Shown one piece after another: positions 9,116 to 16,685 of a DNA stretch of 64,000 bases. The first letter of the stretch is position 1. Every line of letters starts with the position of its first letter. Made by a program: the position numbers and the translations under genes. Source of the stretch: PALSA-612 sp963765295 (GTDB taxonomy: Bacteria; Actinomycetota; Thermoleophilia; Gaiellales; Gaiellaceae); assembly GCA_963765295.1 (NCBI GenBank), contig CAVXVO010000006.1, positions 372,001 through 436,000 of the forward strand, in the 5' to 3' direction. The notes under the pieces are model-generated. The model was given only the letters and a program-made list of their open reading frames with translations, had not been told where the DNA came from and did not search any database.

Positions 9116-10618
9116 GTGGGCAGCGTGCTGCAACACATCGGCGACGCCGCGCTTACGTGGCTGCCGCTGATCTTCTTCGGGATGCTCATCTACCTGCTCT
9201 GGCGGGTGGTCCAGCTCATGCCGCGGATCTCGCCGGCCGAGGGCCCGACCGGCTCGAGCTCGAACGTCAGCTTCGACGACGTGGCCGGCCTCCAGGAGGT
9301 CAAGGCCGAGCTGCAGGAGGTCGTCGACTTCCTCCGCGATCCGAGGCGCTTCGAGGCGCTCGGCGCGCGAGTCCCGAAGGGCATCCTCCTCCACGGCCCG
9401 CCCGGTACGGGAAAGACTTTGCTGGCGAAGGCGGTCGCACGCGAGTCGGGGGCCAGCTTCTACTCCCAGAGCGCGTCGGCGTTCGTCGAGATGTTCGCCG
9501 GCCTCGGCGCCGCTCGGATCCGCAAGCTGTTCACCGAGGCGCGGAGGCACGCGCCGGCGATCGTGTTCATCGACGAGCTGGATGCGGTCGGCGCCGCGCG
9601 CTCGGGTCACGGGTTCAACCGTGAGCAGGACCAGACGCTCAACCAGCTCCTCGTCGAGCTCGACGGCTTCGGAACCGACGCCCAGGTCGTCGTGCTGGGC
9701 GCGTCGAACCGCATCCAGGATCTCGACCCGGCTCTCCTGCGCCCGGGACGGTTCGACCGCCAGGTGCTGGTCGGGACTCCCGACCTCGCCGGACGCGAGC
9801 AGATCCTGGCCGTCCACACGCGCGGGAAGCCGCTCGCGGCCGATGTCGACCTCAGCGTCGTCGCCCGCCAGACGGCCGGGCTGACCGGTGCCGACCTGGC
9901 CAACATCGCGAACGAGGCGGCCATCTTCGCGGGGCGCGAGCGCAAGCACGAGATCGAGGCACAGGACTTCGAGGCGGCGATGGAACGCGTGGTCGCCGGG
10001 CTCCAGCAGCGGCGGGTGGTCAGCGAGAAGGAGAAGCGGATCCTCGCCTACCACGAGGCCGGGCACGCGCTCATGTCGCACCTGATGGGCGACGCGCTGC
10101 CGGTGCACAAGGCCACGATCATCTCGCGCGGCCACGCCCTCGGGTACACGCTGAACGTCCCGATCGAGGATCGCTACCTGCACACGAAGGAAGAGCTGAT
10201 CGACATGATGCGCGTCTTCCTCGCGGGTCGAGCCGCCGAGCAGGTCATCTTCGGCCGCGTCACGAACGGCGCGGCGAACGACCTCGAGAAGGCGACCGAG
10301 CTGGCGCGGTCGATGGTGTTCGAGTTCGGCATGTCCGAGGCGGTCACGTCGCGGACGATGCGGGCCGACAACTATGCGCTTTCGGAGGAGACGAAGCGGC
10401 TACGCGACGCCGAGCAGGCTCACCTGACGGACGACGCATACTCGGAGGCGGTCCGCCTCCTGACGAAGCACCGGTCCGTGCTGGATCGCGTCGCACAGGC
10501 GCTCCTGCAGAAGGAGACGCTGACGGGGCCGGAGCTGGCCGTGCTCATGAACGGCGTGCCTCGCGAGTCGCGCTCGTCCGAGACGGTCGGCACCGTCCAG
10601 GCGCTCTCGGGCCGCTAG
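9116..10618 (+). CDS. ftsH: FtsH-type AAA+ zinc metalloprotease, short form without periplasmic domain
   Basis: 500 residues. One N-terminal membrane segment (LTWLPLIFFGMLIYLLW, residues about 13-29) leads straight into the AAA+ domain: FDDVAGLQEVKAEL, Walker A GPPGTGKTLLAK (94-101), pore loop SAFVEMFAGLGAARIRKLF, Walker B IVFIDELDAVGAAR, second region of homology LLRPGRFDRQ. The protease has HEAGH at about 313-317, with the third zinc ligand in NGAANDLEKAT. Usual FtsH has two membrane segments around a periplasmic domain; here only one is seen, so this may be a second FtsH paralogue. GTG start. Its stop TAG shares the palindrome CTAG with the convergent ArsR gene. Confidence 0.9.
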   Translation: MGSVLQHIGDAALTWLPLIFFGMLIYLLWRVVQLMPRISPAEGPTGSSSNVSFDDVAGLQEVKAELQEVVDFLRDPRRFEALGARVPKGILLHGPPGTGKTLLAKAVARESGASFYSQSASAFVEMFAGLGAARIRKLFTEARRHAPAIVFIDELDAVGAARSGHGFNREQDQTLNQLLVELDGFGTDAQVVVLGASNRIQDLDPALLRPGRFDRQVLVGTPDLAGREQILAVHTRGKPLAADVDLSVVARQTAGLTGADLANIANEAAIFAGRERKHEIEAQDFEAAMERVVAGLQQRRVVSEKEKRILAYHEAGHALMSHLMGDALPVHKATIISRGHALGYTLNVPIEDRYLHTKEELIDMMRVFLAGRAAEQVIFGRVTNGAANDLEKATELARSMVFEFGMSEAVTSRTMRADNYALSEETKRLRDAEQAHLTDDAYSEAVRLLTKHRSVLDRVAQALLQKETLTGPELAVLMNGVPRESRSSETVGTVQALSGR

Positions 10619-10935
10619 GAACCGTCGCCCAGGTGCTGCCGGAGCGCCGCGAGGCGCTCGTCCCACTGCGCGCCGACCTGCTCGATCCAGTCGAGCGCGT
10701 CGCCGAGAGGCTCGGTCCGCAGGCGATAGCGGGTCTCGCGGCCCGTCCGCGTCGGCTCGACGAGCTCGGCGGCTCGCAGAGTCCCGAGGTGCTTCGCGAC
10801 GGCCTGGCGCGTGACCGGCAGCGCGGCCGCGAGCTCCGTCGCGGTTGCCGAGCCGCGGCCCGCCAATGTCTCGAGCACGAAGCGCCGGTGCGGGTCGGCG
10901 AGCGCCTGGAAGACCGCGTCTACGCGACTGCGCAT
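10615..10935 (-). CDS. ArsR-family winged-helix repressor
   Basis: 106 residues with the classic ArsR/SmtB pattern: VDAVFQALADPHRRFVLETLAG, a recognition region TATELAAALPVTRQAVAKHLGTL, then the wing LVEPTRTGRETRYRLR. It lacks the metal-binding ELCVCDL motif and belongs to the ArsR type found with SRPBCC/AHSA1 partners. The ATG at 10935 overlaps the end of the SRPBCC gene by 16 bases, so it is the second gene of a two-gene operon. It probably binds the palindrome at 11299-11318 (inference). Stop codons of this gene and ftsH overlap in a CTAG. Confidence 0.88.
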   Translation of the reverse strand: MRSRVDAVFQALADPHRRFVLETLAGRGSATATELAAALPVTRQAVAKHLGTLRAAELVEPTRTGRETRYRLRTEPLGDALDWIEQVGAQWDERLAALRQHLGDGS

Positions 10936-11267
10936 GCTGCAAGCGCGCGCAGCTCGAGTGCGGTCGACCAGTCGGGCGCCGATTCGACCACGACGAGCCG
11001 CGTCCCCTCGGGCACGGGCTCGAGCGTGAAGACGACCTCCCCGCCGTCGTCCTCCCAGCGCAGCGTCAACAGCCGCTCCGGGTCGACCTCCTCGACGCTC
11101 ACGCTCCGCTCCTCGCCGTTCCCCCAGCGGAACGTGCCGCGGCCGCCTGGCCTCGGCTCGAATTCGACCTCGGTCGCGAACCAGTCCTCGAGCCGCTCCG
11201 GCTCGGTCAGGGCTTCCCACACCTCGGCCGGCTCGGCCGGGAAGACGATCTCGCGGCGAACGTCCAT
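10920..11267 (-). CDS. SRPBCC/AHSA1 domain protein
   Basis: 115 residues, an almost complete AHSA1 fold: MDVRREIVFPAEPAEVWEALTEPERLEDWFA, GGRGTFRWGNGEERSVSVEEVDPERLLTLRW, and PEGTRLVVVESA. START-like proteins of this group bind a hydrophobic ligand and are commonly encoded with an ArsR repressor, as here. The ATG is preceded by a strong GAGGAGGAAG ribosome site. The C-terminal helix ends early (TALELRALAACAVA), where relatives continue to a longer helix. Ligand unknown. Confidence 0.85.
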   Translation of the reverse strand: MDVRREIVFPAEPAEVWEALTEPERLEDWFATEVEFEPRPGGRGTFRWGNGEERSVSVEEVDPERLLTLRWEDDGGEVVFTLEPVPEGTRLVVVESAPDWSTALELRALAACAVA

Positions 11268-11298
11268 CGCACTTCCTCCTCGCGCACATGTTTGGCTT

Positions 11299-11318
11299 AC
11301 GCAACCCAAAGGTTGCGT
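11299..11318. promoter_or_regulatory. Palindromic operator for the ArsR/SRPBCC operon, facing clpP
   Basis: A perfect inverted repeat: arms ACGCAACC and GGTTGCGT, 8 bp each, separated by CAAA. It lies 32 bases upstream of the SRPBCC ATG, 48 bases before the clpP GTG, and just upstream of a TATGAT -10-like box (11320-11325) pointing toward clpP. Operators of this GCAACC-N4-GGTTGC shape are plausible for ArsR dimers, so autoregulation is likely and an effect on clpP is possible. Confidence 0.6.
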
Positions 11319-11365
11319 GTATGATGGGCAACCGTGGAGTTGCATGTTACCGGCCGGAGCAGCGC

Positions 11366-11965
11366 GTGAGCCCGCTCGTCCCGGTGGTCGTCGAGTCGGA
11401 CGGTCGCATGGAGCGCTCGTTCGACATCTACTCGCGCCTGCTCCGCGAGCGGATCGTCTTCCTCGGCACCGAGGTCGAGGACACGTCCGCCAACCTGATC
11501 GCCGCGCAGCTCCTCTTCCTCGAGGCCGAAGACCCGGAGAAGGACATCGAGCTCTATGTCAACTCGCCGGGCGGTTCGGCCTACGCAGGCATGGCGATCT
11601 ACGACACCATGCAGCACGTCAGGCCGGACGTGCGCACGATCTGCCTCGGGATGGGCATGTCCGCAGCGGCCATGATCCTTGCGGGCGGCGCCCCTGGAAA
11701 GCGCTTCTGCCTGCCCAACGCGAAGCTGATGATCCACCAGGGCTCGGCAGGCGCCCGAGGGACGCCGAGCGACATCCAGATCGCGGCGCGTGAGGTGCTC
11801 GAGATGCGCCGAAGAATGGCCGAGATCATCGCCCGGCACTCGAACCGGCCGGTCGAGACGGTCCTCGACGACATCGATCGGGACCGCTTCATGTCGCCGG
11901 AGGAGGCGGTCGAGTACGGCCTCGTCGACGGGATCCTCGAGCCCCGCAGGGCGCAGGCGGGATAG
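11366..11965 (+). CDS. clpP: ATP-dependent Clp protease proteolytic subunit
   Basis: 199 residues, normal ClpP size. Serine protease triad: Ser in ICLGMGMSAAAMILAGGAPGKR, His in NAKLMIHQGSAG, Asp in DIDRDRFMSPEEAVEYGLVDGIL. The oxyanion strand YVNSPGGSAYAGMAIYDTM is intact. GTG at 11366 is chosen because it follows CCGGAGCAGCGC and gives the usual short propeptide-like start before ERSFDIYSRLLRERIVFLG; the frame stays open further upstream through the operator, which is unlikely to be coding. No clpX gene is present. Its last codons contain the -10 box (TAGCAT 11963-11968) of the next gene. Confidence 0.93.
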   Translation: MSPLVPVVVESDGRMERSFDIYSRLLRERIVFLGTEVEDTSANLIAAQLLFLEAEDPEKDIELYVNSPGGSAYAGMAIYDTMQHVRPDVRTICLGMGMSAAAMILAGGAPGKRFCLPNAKLMIHQGSAGARGTPSDIQIAAREVLEMRRRMAEIIARHSNRPVETVLDDIDRDRFMSPEEAVEYGLVDGILEPRRAQAG

Positions 11966-11975
11966 CATCGGAGGC

Positions 11976-12383
11976 GTGGCAGTGCGGGGCATCCATCACG
12001 TCGCCGTCGCGGTTCGCAACCTGGACGAGGCGATCGCGACGTACGGCAGGCTCTTCGGCGCCGAGGTCGAGCACCGAGAGGCCATCGTCGAGCAGGGTGC
12101 CGAAGCCGCGGCCGTGCTGGTCGGTGGGAGTCGGATCGAGCTGCTGGCCGCAACGGGAGACGACACGCCGGTCGGGAGGTTCCTCGCGCGGCGAGGGCCC
12201 GGCATGCACCACGTCGCCTACGAGGTGGACGATCTCGAGGCGCAGCTCGCGCGCCTCGACGCGGAGGGCGTCGAGCTCATCGACCGCGCGCCGCGCCGCG
12301 GGCTCTACGGTATGCAGGTGGCGTTTCTCGATCCGCACGCGGTCGACGGCGTGCTCTCGGAACTGGTGAGCGATGGCCGGTAG
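11976..12383 (+). CDS. mce: Methylmalonyl-CoA epimerase (VOC family)
   Basis: Interconverts the two epimers of methylmalonyl-CoA in the propionyl-CoA/succinyl-CoA route. The protein is about 135 residues: GIHHVAVAVRNLDEAIATYGRLFGAEVEHREAIVEQGAEAA, then RIELLAAT..DTPVGRFLARRGPGMHHVAYEVDDLEA and PRRGLYGMQVAFLDP. The paired HHVA histidines and the Glu in RIELL are the metal ligands of this family. Start GTG 11976 is favoured because TAGCAT (11963-11968) lies 7 bases before it; GTG 11982 is the alternative. It overlaps the next small gene by 11 bases. No mutase is in the window. Confidence 0.85.
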   Translation: MAVRGIHHVAVAVRNLDEAIATYGRLFGAEVEHREAIVEQGAEAAAVLVGGSRIELLAATGDDTPVGRFLARRGPGMHHVAYEVDDLEAQLARLDAEGVELIDRAPRRGLYGMQVAFLDPHAVDGVLSELVSDGR

Positions 12384-12609
12384 CGAAGACCGCGTCCGGC
12401 TCGACATCGGTTTCAAGGGCGGAGCGACGCTCACCGTCGCCGTCACCGTCCCCGAGGCGGACACGCTCGAGCAGCGACTGCTCCAGGGGGACGGCGGCGT
12501 GGTCGACCTCCAGGCGGACGACGGTCGCCTGCTCATCGCCCTCGGGCACGTGCTCTACGTTCGGCGTCACGCTCGCGGCAGCCGGGTCGGCTTCAGCGCC
12601 GCGACCTAG
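12373..12609 (+). CDS. Small protein of unknown function
   Basis: 78 residues, beginning MAGSEDRVRLDIGFKGGATL, then TVAVTVPEADTLEQRLLQGDGG, VVDLQADDGRLLIALGHVLYVRR and a basic end HARGSRVGFSAAT. Predominantly beta by eye, no membrane segment or signal peptide. Coding rests on the ATG, the 11-base overlap with the epimerase gene, and codon use like its neighbours (third-position G/C). I do not recognise the family. Possibly co-translated with the epimerase. Confidence 0.6.
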   Translation: MAGSEDRVRLDIGFKGGATLTVAVTVPEADTLEQRLLQGDGGVVDLQADDGRLLIALGHVLYVRRHARGSRVGFSAAT

Positions 12610-12720
12610 ACCTGGCCGCTCGCCCTCGCACGCAGTCGCGCGCCCCGGGTGCGCGGAAATCGGCACGGTCCCGTCGCCCACGCGTGACGGACTCTCGCGT
12701 ACCGTGACCGAAGGGACCTT

Positions 12721-12744
12721 CGCTCCCCCAGGGGGAGGGGAGCG
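12721..12744. promoter_or_regulatory. G/C-run inverted repeat before the YchF-like gene
   Basis: CGCTCCCC and GGGGAGCG form 8-bp arms around an 8-base loop; a nested perfect repeat CTCCCCC-A-GGGGGAG lies at 12723-12737. It ends 47 bases before ATG 12792, itself preceded by TACGTT (12780-12785) at 6 bases. A very similar palindrome sits at the same relative place before mrp. It may be an operator or the terminator of the upstream operon; there is no T-run. Confidence 0.4.
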
Positions 12745-12791
12745 GTCGCGGTCTCCGCGGCCCGCTGGACCGGCGAGGGTACGTTGGGGGC

Positions 12792-13715
12792 ATGCCGCTC
12801 GAGGTCGGGATCGTCGGACTGCCCAAGTCGGGGAAGACGACGCTGTTCAACGCGCTGACGCATGCCGGGGCGCACGTGCACGAGGTGAAGCCGCACGTCG
12901 GGATGGCGCCGATCTCGGACGAGCGGCTCGGGCAGCTGGCGCCGGTCGAGCAGTCGGCGAAGCTGACACCGGCGACGATCCGCGTTCAGGACGTGCCCGG
13001 CACCGGGCCTGCCCTGCTCGGGAACCTGCGGCAGGTCGACGCCCTGCTCTGCGTCCTGAACGGGTTCTCCCCCGGCGCGGAGCCGGCTGCCGACCTGGAG
13101 ACACTCAAGCTCGAACTCCTCGTCGCCGATCGCGACCACGTCGAGAAGCGTCTCGAGCGGGCGCGCCAGCAGGCGAAATCGGGCGACGCGAACCTCAAGC
13201 AGGAGGTCTCGGGGCTCGAGGCGCTGCTCGTGCACGTCGATGCCGGCGGGACGATCGCCGACCATGGCGGCGAGGTGTCGGAATCCCTCGAGCCGCTGAC
13301 GACGAAGCCGATGGTCGTGGTCGAGAACGGGCCGGGCGGCATCGACCTCCAGCTCGAGGCCGAGCTCGCCGAGCTGCCCGATGAGGAAGCGGCCGCGTTC
13401 CGCGAGGGTGCGTCGGCGCTCGAGGAGGTCGCACGCCGGCTCAAGGAGTCGCTCGGCCTGATCACCTTCTTCACGATCGGCCCGACGGAGGCGCGCGCCT
13501 GGACGCTGCGCAGTGGCCGGACGGCTCTCGAGGCGGCAGGCGAGATCCACACGGACATCGCACGCGGGTTCATCCGCTGCGAGGTGATCGCGTGGACCGA
13601 CCTCGTCGAGTGCGCCACGCGCGCGGAGGTGCGCAAGCGCGGCCTCGAGCGGCTGGAGGGGAAGGACTATGTCGTCCGCGAGGGCGACGTCCTGAACATC
13701 CGCTTCAACGTCTGA
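12792..13715 (+). CDS. ychF: YchF/Obg-like P-loop NTPase with TGS domain, compact
   Basis: 307 residues against about 360 for ordinary YchF. G1 is GIVGLPKSGKTTLFNALT, the switch 2 region is VQDVPGT, followed by GNLRQVDALLCVLNGF. A central coiled-coil-like helical arm (DRDHVEKRLERARQQAKSG to EALL) is kept. The C-terminal TGS domain is clear: GLITFFTIGPTEARAWTLRSG, AAGEIHTDIARGFIRCEVI and RLEGKDYVVREGDVLNIRFNV. The base-specificity region reads KPMVVVENG instead of the usual NVxE pattern, so nucleotide preference is uncertain. YchF binds the ribosome; function here is inferred. Leaderless-type start. Confidence 0.8.
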   Translation: MPLEVGIVGLPKSGKTTLFNALTHAGAHVHEVKPHVGMAPISDERLGQLAPVEQSAKLTPATIRVQDVPGTGPALLGNLRQVDALLCVLNGFSPGAEPAADLETLKLELLVADRDHVEKRLERARQQAKSGDANLKQEVSGLEALLVHVDAGGTIADHGGEVSESLEPLTTKPMVVVENGPGGIDLQLEAELAELPDEEAAAFREGASALEEVARRLKESLGLITFFTIGPTEARAWTLRSGRTALEAAGEIHTDIARGFIRCEVIAWTDLVECATRAEVRKRGLERLEGKDYVVREGDVLNIRFNV

Positions 13716-13718
13716 CGT

Positions 13719-14369
13719 CTAGCGCCAGGACGCGGCCAGCGCGGCGAGCTTCGCCTTCGCGTCCCGGGACGGGCGGCCGTGGCCGCTGACGGCCAGGTCG
13801 AGATCGAGGCGGGCGAGCTTCTCGATCGAGCGGCGCACCTGCCGCCAGTCGACGCAGAACCGTGCCACCGGCTCGCGGAAGGTCGTGCCGGTGATCACGG
13901 CGTCGCCGGCGAGCAGGCTCGTGCCGAGGCGGTAGGCGGTGTGTCCCGGCGTGTGGCCTGGTGTTCCGATCGCCTCCAGCCCGGCGACGACCTCACCGTC
14001 GGCGATCCAGCGGTCGATCGAGGGCCGGCGGGGAGCCCGGCCGCGGTTGACGCCGCGGATGAGCACCCGGACGAACAGCCGCCGGCGCTGTGCGCCCGTC
14101 AGCAGCGGCCGCTCGGCAGCAGGTGCGCAGACGGTTGCGCCCGTCGCGCGTCTCACGGCCGTCGCACCGCCCGAGTGGTCGAAGTCGGCGTGCGTGAGCA
14201 GCACGAACTCGGGGAGCGCGCCCTCGGCGCGCAACTCGTCGGCGACCGCCGTGCCCAGCCGCTCGGTTCCGCTGTCGACGAGCACCGGCACGTCCGCCTG
14301 GACGAGGAAGACGTTGACCGTGCCTCCCGTTGCCTCGAGCTGGAAGATCCCTTCGCCGATCTCCCTCAA
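13719..14369 (-). CDS. Metallo-beta-lactamase-fold hydrolase
   Basis: 216 residues. N-terminal TVNVFLVQADVPVLVDSGTERLG, then the metal motif LLTHADFDHSGGATAV, in which the second His of HxHxDH is Asp. Later ligands: TPGHTPGHTAY, LLAGDAVITG and the terminal AVSGHGRPS. The overall order is that of glyoxalase II-like hydrolases. The TTG start overlaps the stop of the GNAT gene (TTGA), so it is the second gene of a two-gene unit. Substrate unknown; the metal site may hold one ion less well than the classic form. Confidence 0.8.
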   Translation of the reverse strand: MREIGEGIFQLEATGGTVNVFLVQADVPVLVDSGTERLGTAVADELRAEGALPEFVLLTHADFDHSGGATAVRRATGATVCAPAAERPLLTGAQRRRLFVRVLIRGVNRGRAPRRPSIDRWIADGEVVAGLEAIGTPGHTPGHTAYRLGTSLLAGDAVITGTTFREPVARFCVDWRQVRRSIEKLARLDLDLAVSGHGRPSRDAKAKLAALAASWR

Positions 14370-14959
14370 CGGTCGAGCCTGCGCAGCAGATTGCCTTTCA
14401 CGGCCGGCCACTCGTCGTCGAGGATCGAGTAGTACGCCGAGTCGCGCAGCCGGTCGCGGGCGTCCCCGACGAGCATGTGCTTGCGGAAGATGCCCTCGAA
14501 CTGCGCCGGCAGCGCGGCGAGCGCACGCCGGGAGCGCTCGTTCTTCGCGTCGGTCTTGAACTCGACGCGCATGCAGCCTGCCCGCTCGAACGCGTGCTCG
14601 AGCTGGAGCAGCTTCGCCTCCACGTTCGCTCCGCTCGACCAGCGCGCCCGTGCGAGCCACGTCCAGCCGATCTCGAGGCCGTGGTGCTCGGGACGCAGCG
14701 TGAGAAAGCGGGTGCTGCCGATCGGCGTACCCGTCGCCGCGTCGAGCGTCGCGAACGGCACCTCGACGCCGCTCCGCATCGTCGCGAGCGCCGCCTCGAA
14801 GTACGCGTGGAACGCCTCGCGGCTGCGCGCGGCGTCGACGAACATCCACGTCCAGTCCATGTCGCATGCGGCCTCGTACAGGCCGTCCTCGTGCTCGGGC
14901 CGCAGCGGCTCCAGGACGACGAGCTCCCCTTCGAGCCGGGCTGCCAGTCCCTCCCACAC
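14366..14959 (-). CDS. GNAT acetyltransferase (RimJ/RimL type)
   Basis: 197 residues: LEGELVVLEPLRPEHEDGLYEAA, then VPFATLDAATGTPIGSTRFLTLRPEHHGLEIGWTWLARARW, and ERAGCMRVEFKTDAKNERSRRALAALPAQFEGIFRKHML. This is the order of the RimJ/RimL-like family, which acetylates protein N-termini or small molecules. The GTG start has TAGGCT 6 bases upstream (14971 to 14966), a box that overlaps the stop codon of the EamA gene, so the gene probably has its own leaderless promoter. Substrate unknown. Confidence 0.85.
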   Translation of the reverse strand: MWEGLAARLEGELVVLEPLRPEHEDGLYEAACDMDWTWMFVDAARSREAFHAYFEAALATMRSGVEVPFATLDAATGTPIGSTRFLTLRPEHHGLEIGWTWLARARWSSGANVEAKLLQLEHAFERAGCMRVEFKTDAKNERSRRALAALPAQFEGIFRKHMLVGDARDRLRDSAYYSILDDEWPAVKGNLLRRLDR

Positions 14960-14968
14960 GGCTCGAGC

Positions 14969-15799
14969 CTATCCCGTGGACACGAGCACGATGCCCGCGA
15001 TCGTCAGCGCGATCCCGAGCTCCTGCAGACGGTGCACGCGCTCGCGCAGCCGGTGGCGGGCGAGCAGCACCGTGACCACCGGGTAGAGCGACGCGAGCAC
15101 GGCGGTGACGCTCAGCGAGCCATACGACGACGCGGCGGCGTAGAACGTGTTCCCGCCCGTGTCCAGGCAGCCGATCACGACGAGGACGAGCAGTGCGCCG
15201 CCGACGCCCTCCACGGCGGGGCGGAGGACGAGGATCGCGATCCACACCATCGACGTCGACACGATGCGGAACAGGAAGGCCGGCCAGAGGAAGTCCTCGC
15301 CGCTCGCCTGGTGCAGGAAGACGAAGTAGAAGCCGAACGCGAACATGCTGACGAGTCCGAATCCGGCACCTGAAGCCCAGCGCGTCTGGCCCGGTCGCCG
15401 CTCCCACGACGTGAGGACGACGCCGACGATCGCGGCTGCGAATCCGACTCCCTGCAAGAGGCTCGGCCGGTCGCCGCGAACGACGCCGACGAGGACCGGG
15501 ATGGCGGCGCCCGCTCCGGCGATCGGCGCGACGATGCTGATCGCGCCGCTCGCCATGCCGCGGTAGAAGGCGGCGAGGCCGATCGTGCCGACGACGGCTG
15601 CGGGGACCGACCAGGCGACCTCCGGCCCGGGAGGGCCCGTCGCGCGCGCGGCGAGGATCACCCCCAGGAGCGCGAGCCCGACCGGCTGCGAGACGGCCAT
15701 GATCGCGAGCGGATGGAGCGTTCGGCTCTTGACGCCGCCGAGGAAGTCGCCGACGCCCCAGGACGCGCTGGCCCCGAGGGCGAGCGGAGCTGCGAGCAC
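14969..15799 (-). CDS. EamA/DMT-superfamily transporter
   Basis: 276 residues with about ten hydrophobic segments arranged as two five-helix EamA repeats. The first opens with LALGASASWGVGDFLGG, the second with GAGFGLVSMFAFGFYFVFLHQA. Conserved pieces include PAAVVGTIGLAAFYRGMASG, SIVAPIAGAGAAIPVLVGV and VTAVLASLYPVVTVLLARHRLRERV. Drug/metabolite exporters of this type move small metabolites across the inner membrane. GTG 15799 lies just after the stop of the YhaM-like gene, so they are probably one transcript. Substrate unknown. Confidence 0.85.
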   Translation of the reverse strand: MLAAPLALGASASWGVGDFLGGVKSRTLHPLAIMAVSQPVGLALLGVILAARATGPPGPEVAWSVPAAVVGTIGLAAFYRGMASGAISIVAPIAGAGAAIPVLVGVVRGDRPSLLQGVGFAAAIVGVVLTSWERRPGQTRWASGAGFGLVSMFAFGFYFVFLHQASGEDFLWPAFLFRIVSTSMVWIAILVLRPAVEGVGGALLVLVVIGCLDTGGNTFYAAASSYGSLSVTAVLASLYPVVTVLLARHRLRERVHRLQELGIALTIAGIVLVSTG

Positions 15800-15801
15800 G
15801 C

Positions 15802-16641
15802 CTACCGGTCGCTCGCCGTCTCGACCGGGCGCGTTGCGGCCACGGCGTCGAGCTGGTTCGCGTGATACAGGCACGCCGCCTCGGCGGTGCGGGCAGCCCG
15901 GGCGTCGTGGTGCGAGGCGACGGCGTGCAGGAGCTCCGGGCGAATCTCGGCCTCGAGCGGAGCGGCTCGGGTCTCGATCAGCCGCAGGCCGAGGTGGACA
16001 TGTCCGAGCAAGCGGCCCTCGGCCGTCGGCTGGAAGGTCGGCCCCGCGCGCAGCTCCAGGGTCCGCCCGACGTCGTGCACGAGCGCCGCGGCCAGCAGCA
16101 GGTCGGCGCGCAGGCGCGGATGGAGCTGCGCGAGCTCGCGGCAGATCGTCGTCACGCCGACCGTGTGCTCGAGCAGACCGCCCGCGTAGAGGTGATGGCC
16201 GTCGGGGGTTGCCGGGAGCATGCGAAGGCGCTTCCGCGTCTCCGCGTCGAGAACCGCGGCGACCGTGGCCCGCAGTCCTGGATGCGTGATCTCGGCCGCG
16301 AGGAAGTCGAGAAAGCCGTCCAGCTCGTCGGCGTCGCGGCGCATCGCGGGCGCGAGCGAGGCCGGATCCGCGTCTGCCTGCTCGATCGAGCGGACGTCGA
16401 GCTGGAGTGTGTTCCGGAAACGCTCGACTCGGCCGAGCACCCGGACGGCGTCGCCTTCCGCAAACCGGGAGTCGAGCATTTCGACGTCGTGCCAGACACG
16501 GCCCTCGATGCGGCCGGTCGGGTCGACGAGCTCGAGCGCGAGGTAGTCCGAGCCCGAGCGCGCGCGCAGCCGCCGTTTCCGCGCCACGGCGTAGACGCCC
16601 TCGACCACGCGGTCCTCGGCAAGCTCTGCGATTGCGCTCAC
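15802..16641 (-). CDS. yhaM: YhaM-like 3'-5' exoribonuclease: OB fold plus HD domain
   Basis: 279 residues. The N-terminal OB fold (about 10-85: YLALELVDPTGRIEGRVWHD, GDAVRVLGRVERFRNTLQLDV) leads to an HD phosphohydrolase domain: GGLLEHTVGVTTICRELA (His), LAAALVHDVGRTLELR (the HD pair), GHVHLGLRLI, and LLHAVASHHDARAA. This order is that of YhaM, which trims RNA from the 3' end. The GTG start has TAGAAT 8 bases upstream. The DUF1015 gene starts divergently 45 bases away. Confidence 0.82.
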   Translation of the reverse strand: MSAIAELAEDRVVEGVYAVARKRRLRARSGSDYLALELVDPTGRIEGRVWHDVEMLDSRFAEGDAVRVLGRVERFRNTLQLDVRSIEQADADPASLAPAMRRDADELDGFLDFLAAEITHPGLRATVAAVLDAETRKRLRMLPATPDGHHLYAGGLLEHTVGVTTICRELAQLHPRLRADLLLAAALVHDVGRTLELRAGPTFQPTAEGRLLGHVHLGLRLIETRAAPLEAEIRPELLHAVASHHDARAARTAEAACLYHANQLDAVAATRPVETASDR

Positions 16642-16649
16642 AGAGCCGG

Positions 16650-16678
16650 ATTCTAGGTCCGAAGGCGGCTGGTAGCGT
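16650..16678. promoter_or_regulatory. Divergent -10 boxes for yhaM and DUF1015 genes
   Basis: TAGAAT on the minus strand (16655 to 16650) lies 8 bases before the GTG at 16641. TAGCGT on the plus strand (16673-16678) lies 7 bases before GTG 16686. Both fit the leaderless spacing seen across the window. The 44-base intergenic space leaves no room for separate long leaders. Confidence 0.45.
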
Positions 16679-16685
16679 CTCTCGC

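Noticed and set aside
11288..11365. Longer ClpP N-terminus starting at ATG 11288
   Set aside because: It would run through the ArsR operator and the -10 box; GTG 11366 has a ribosome site and fits the family length.
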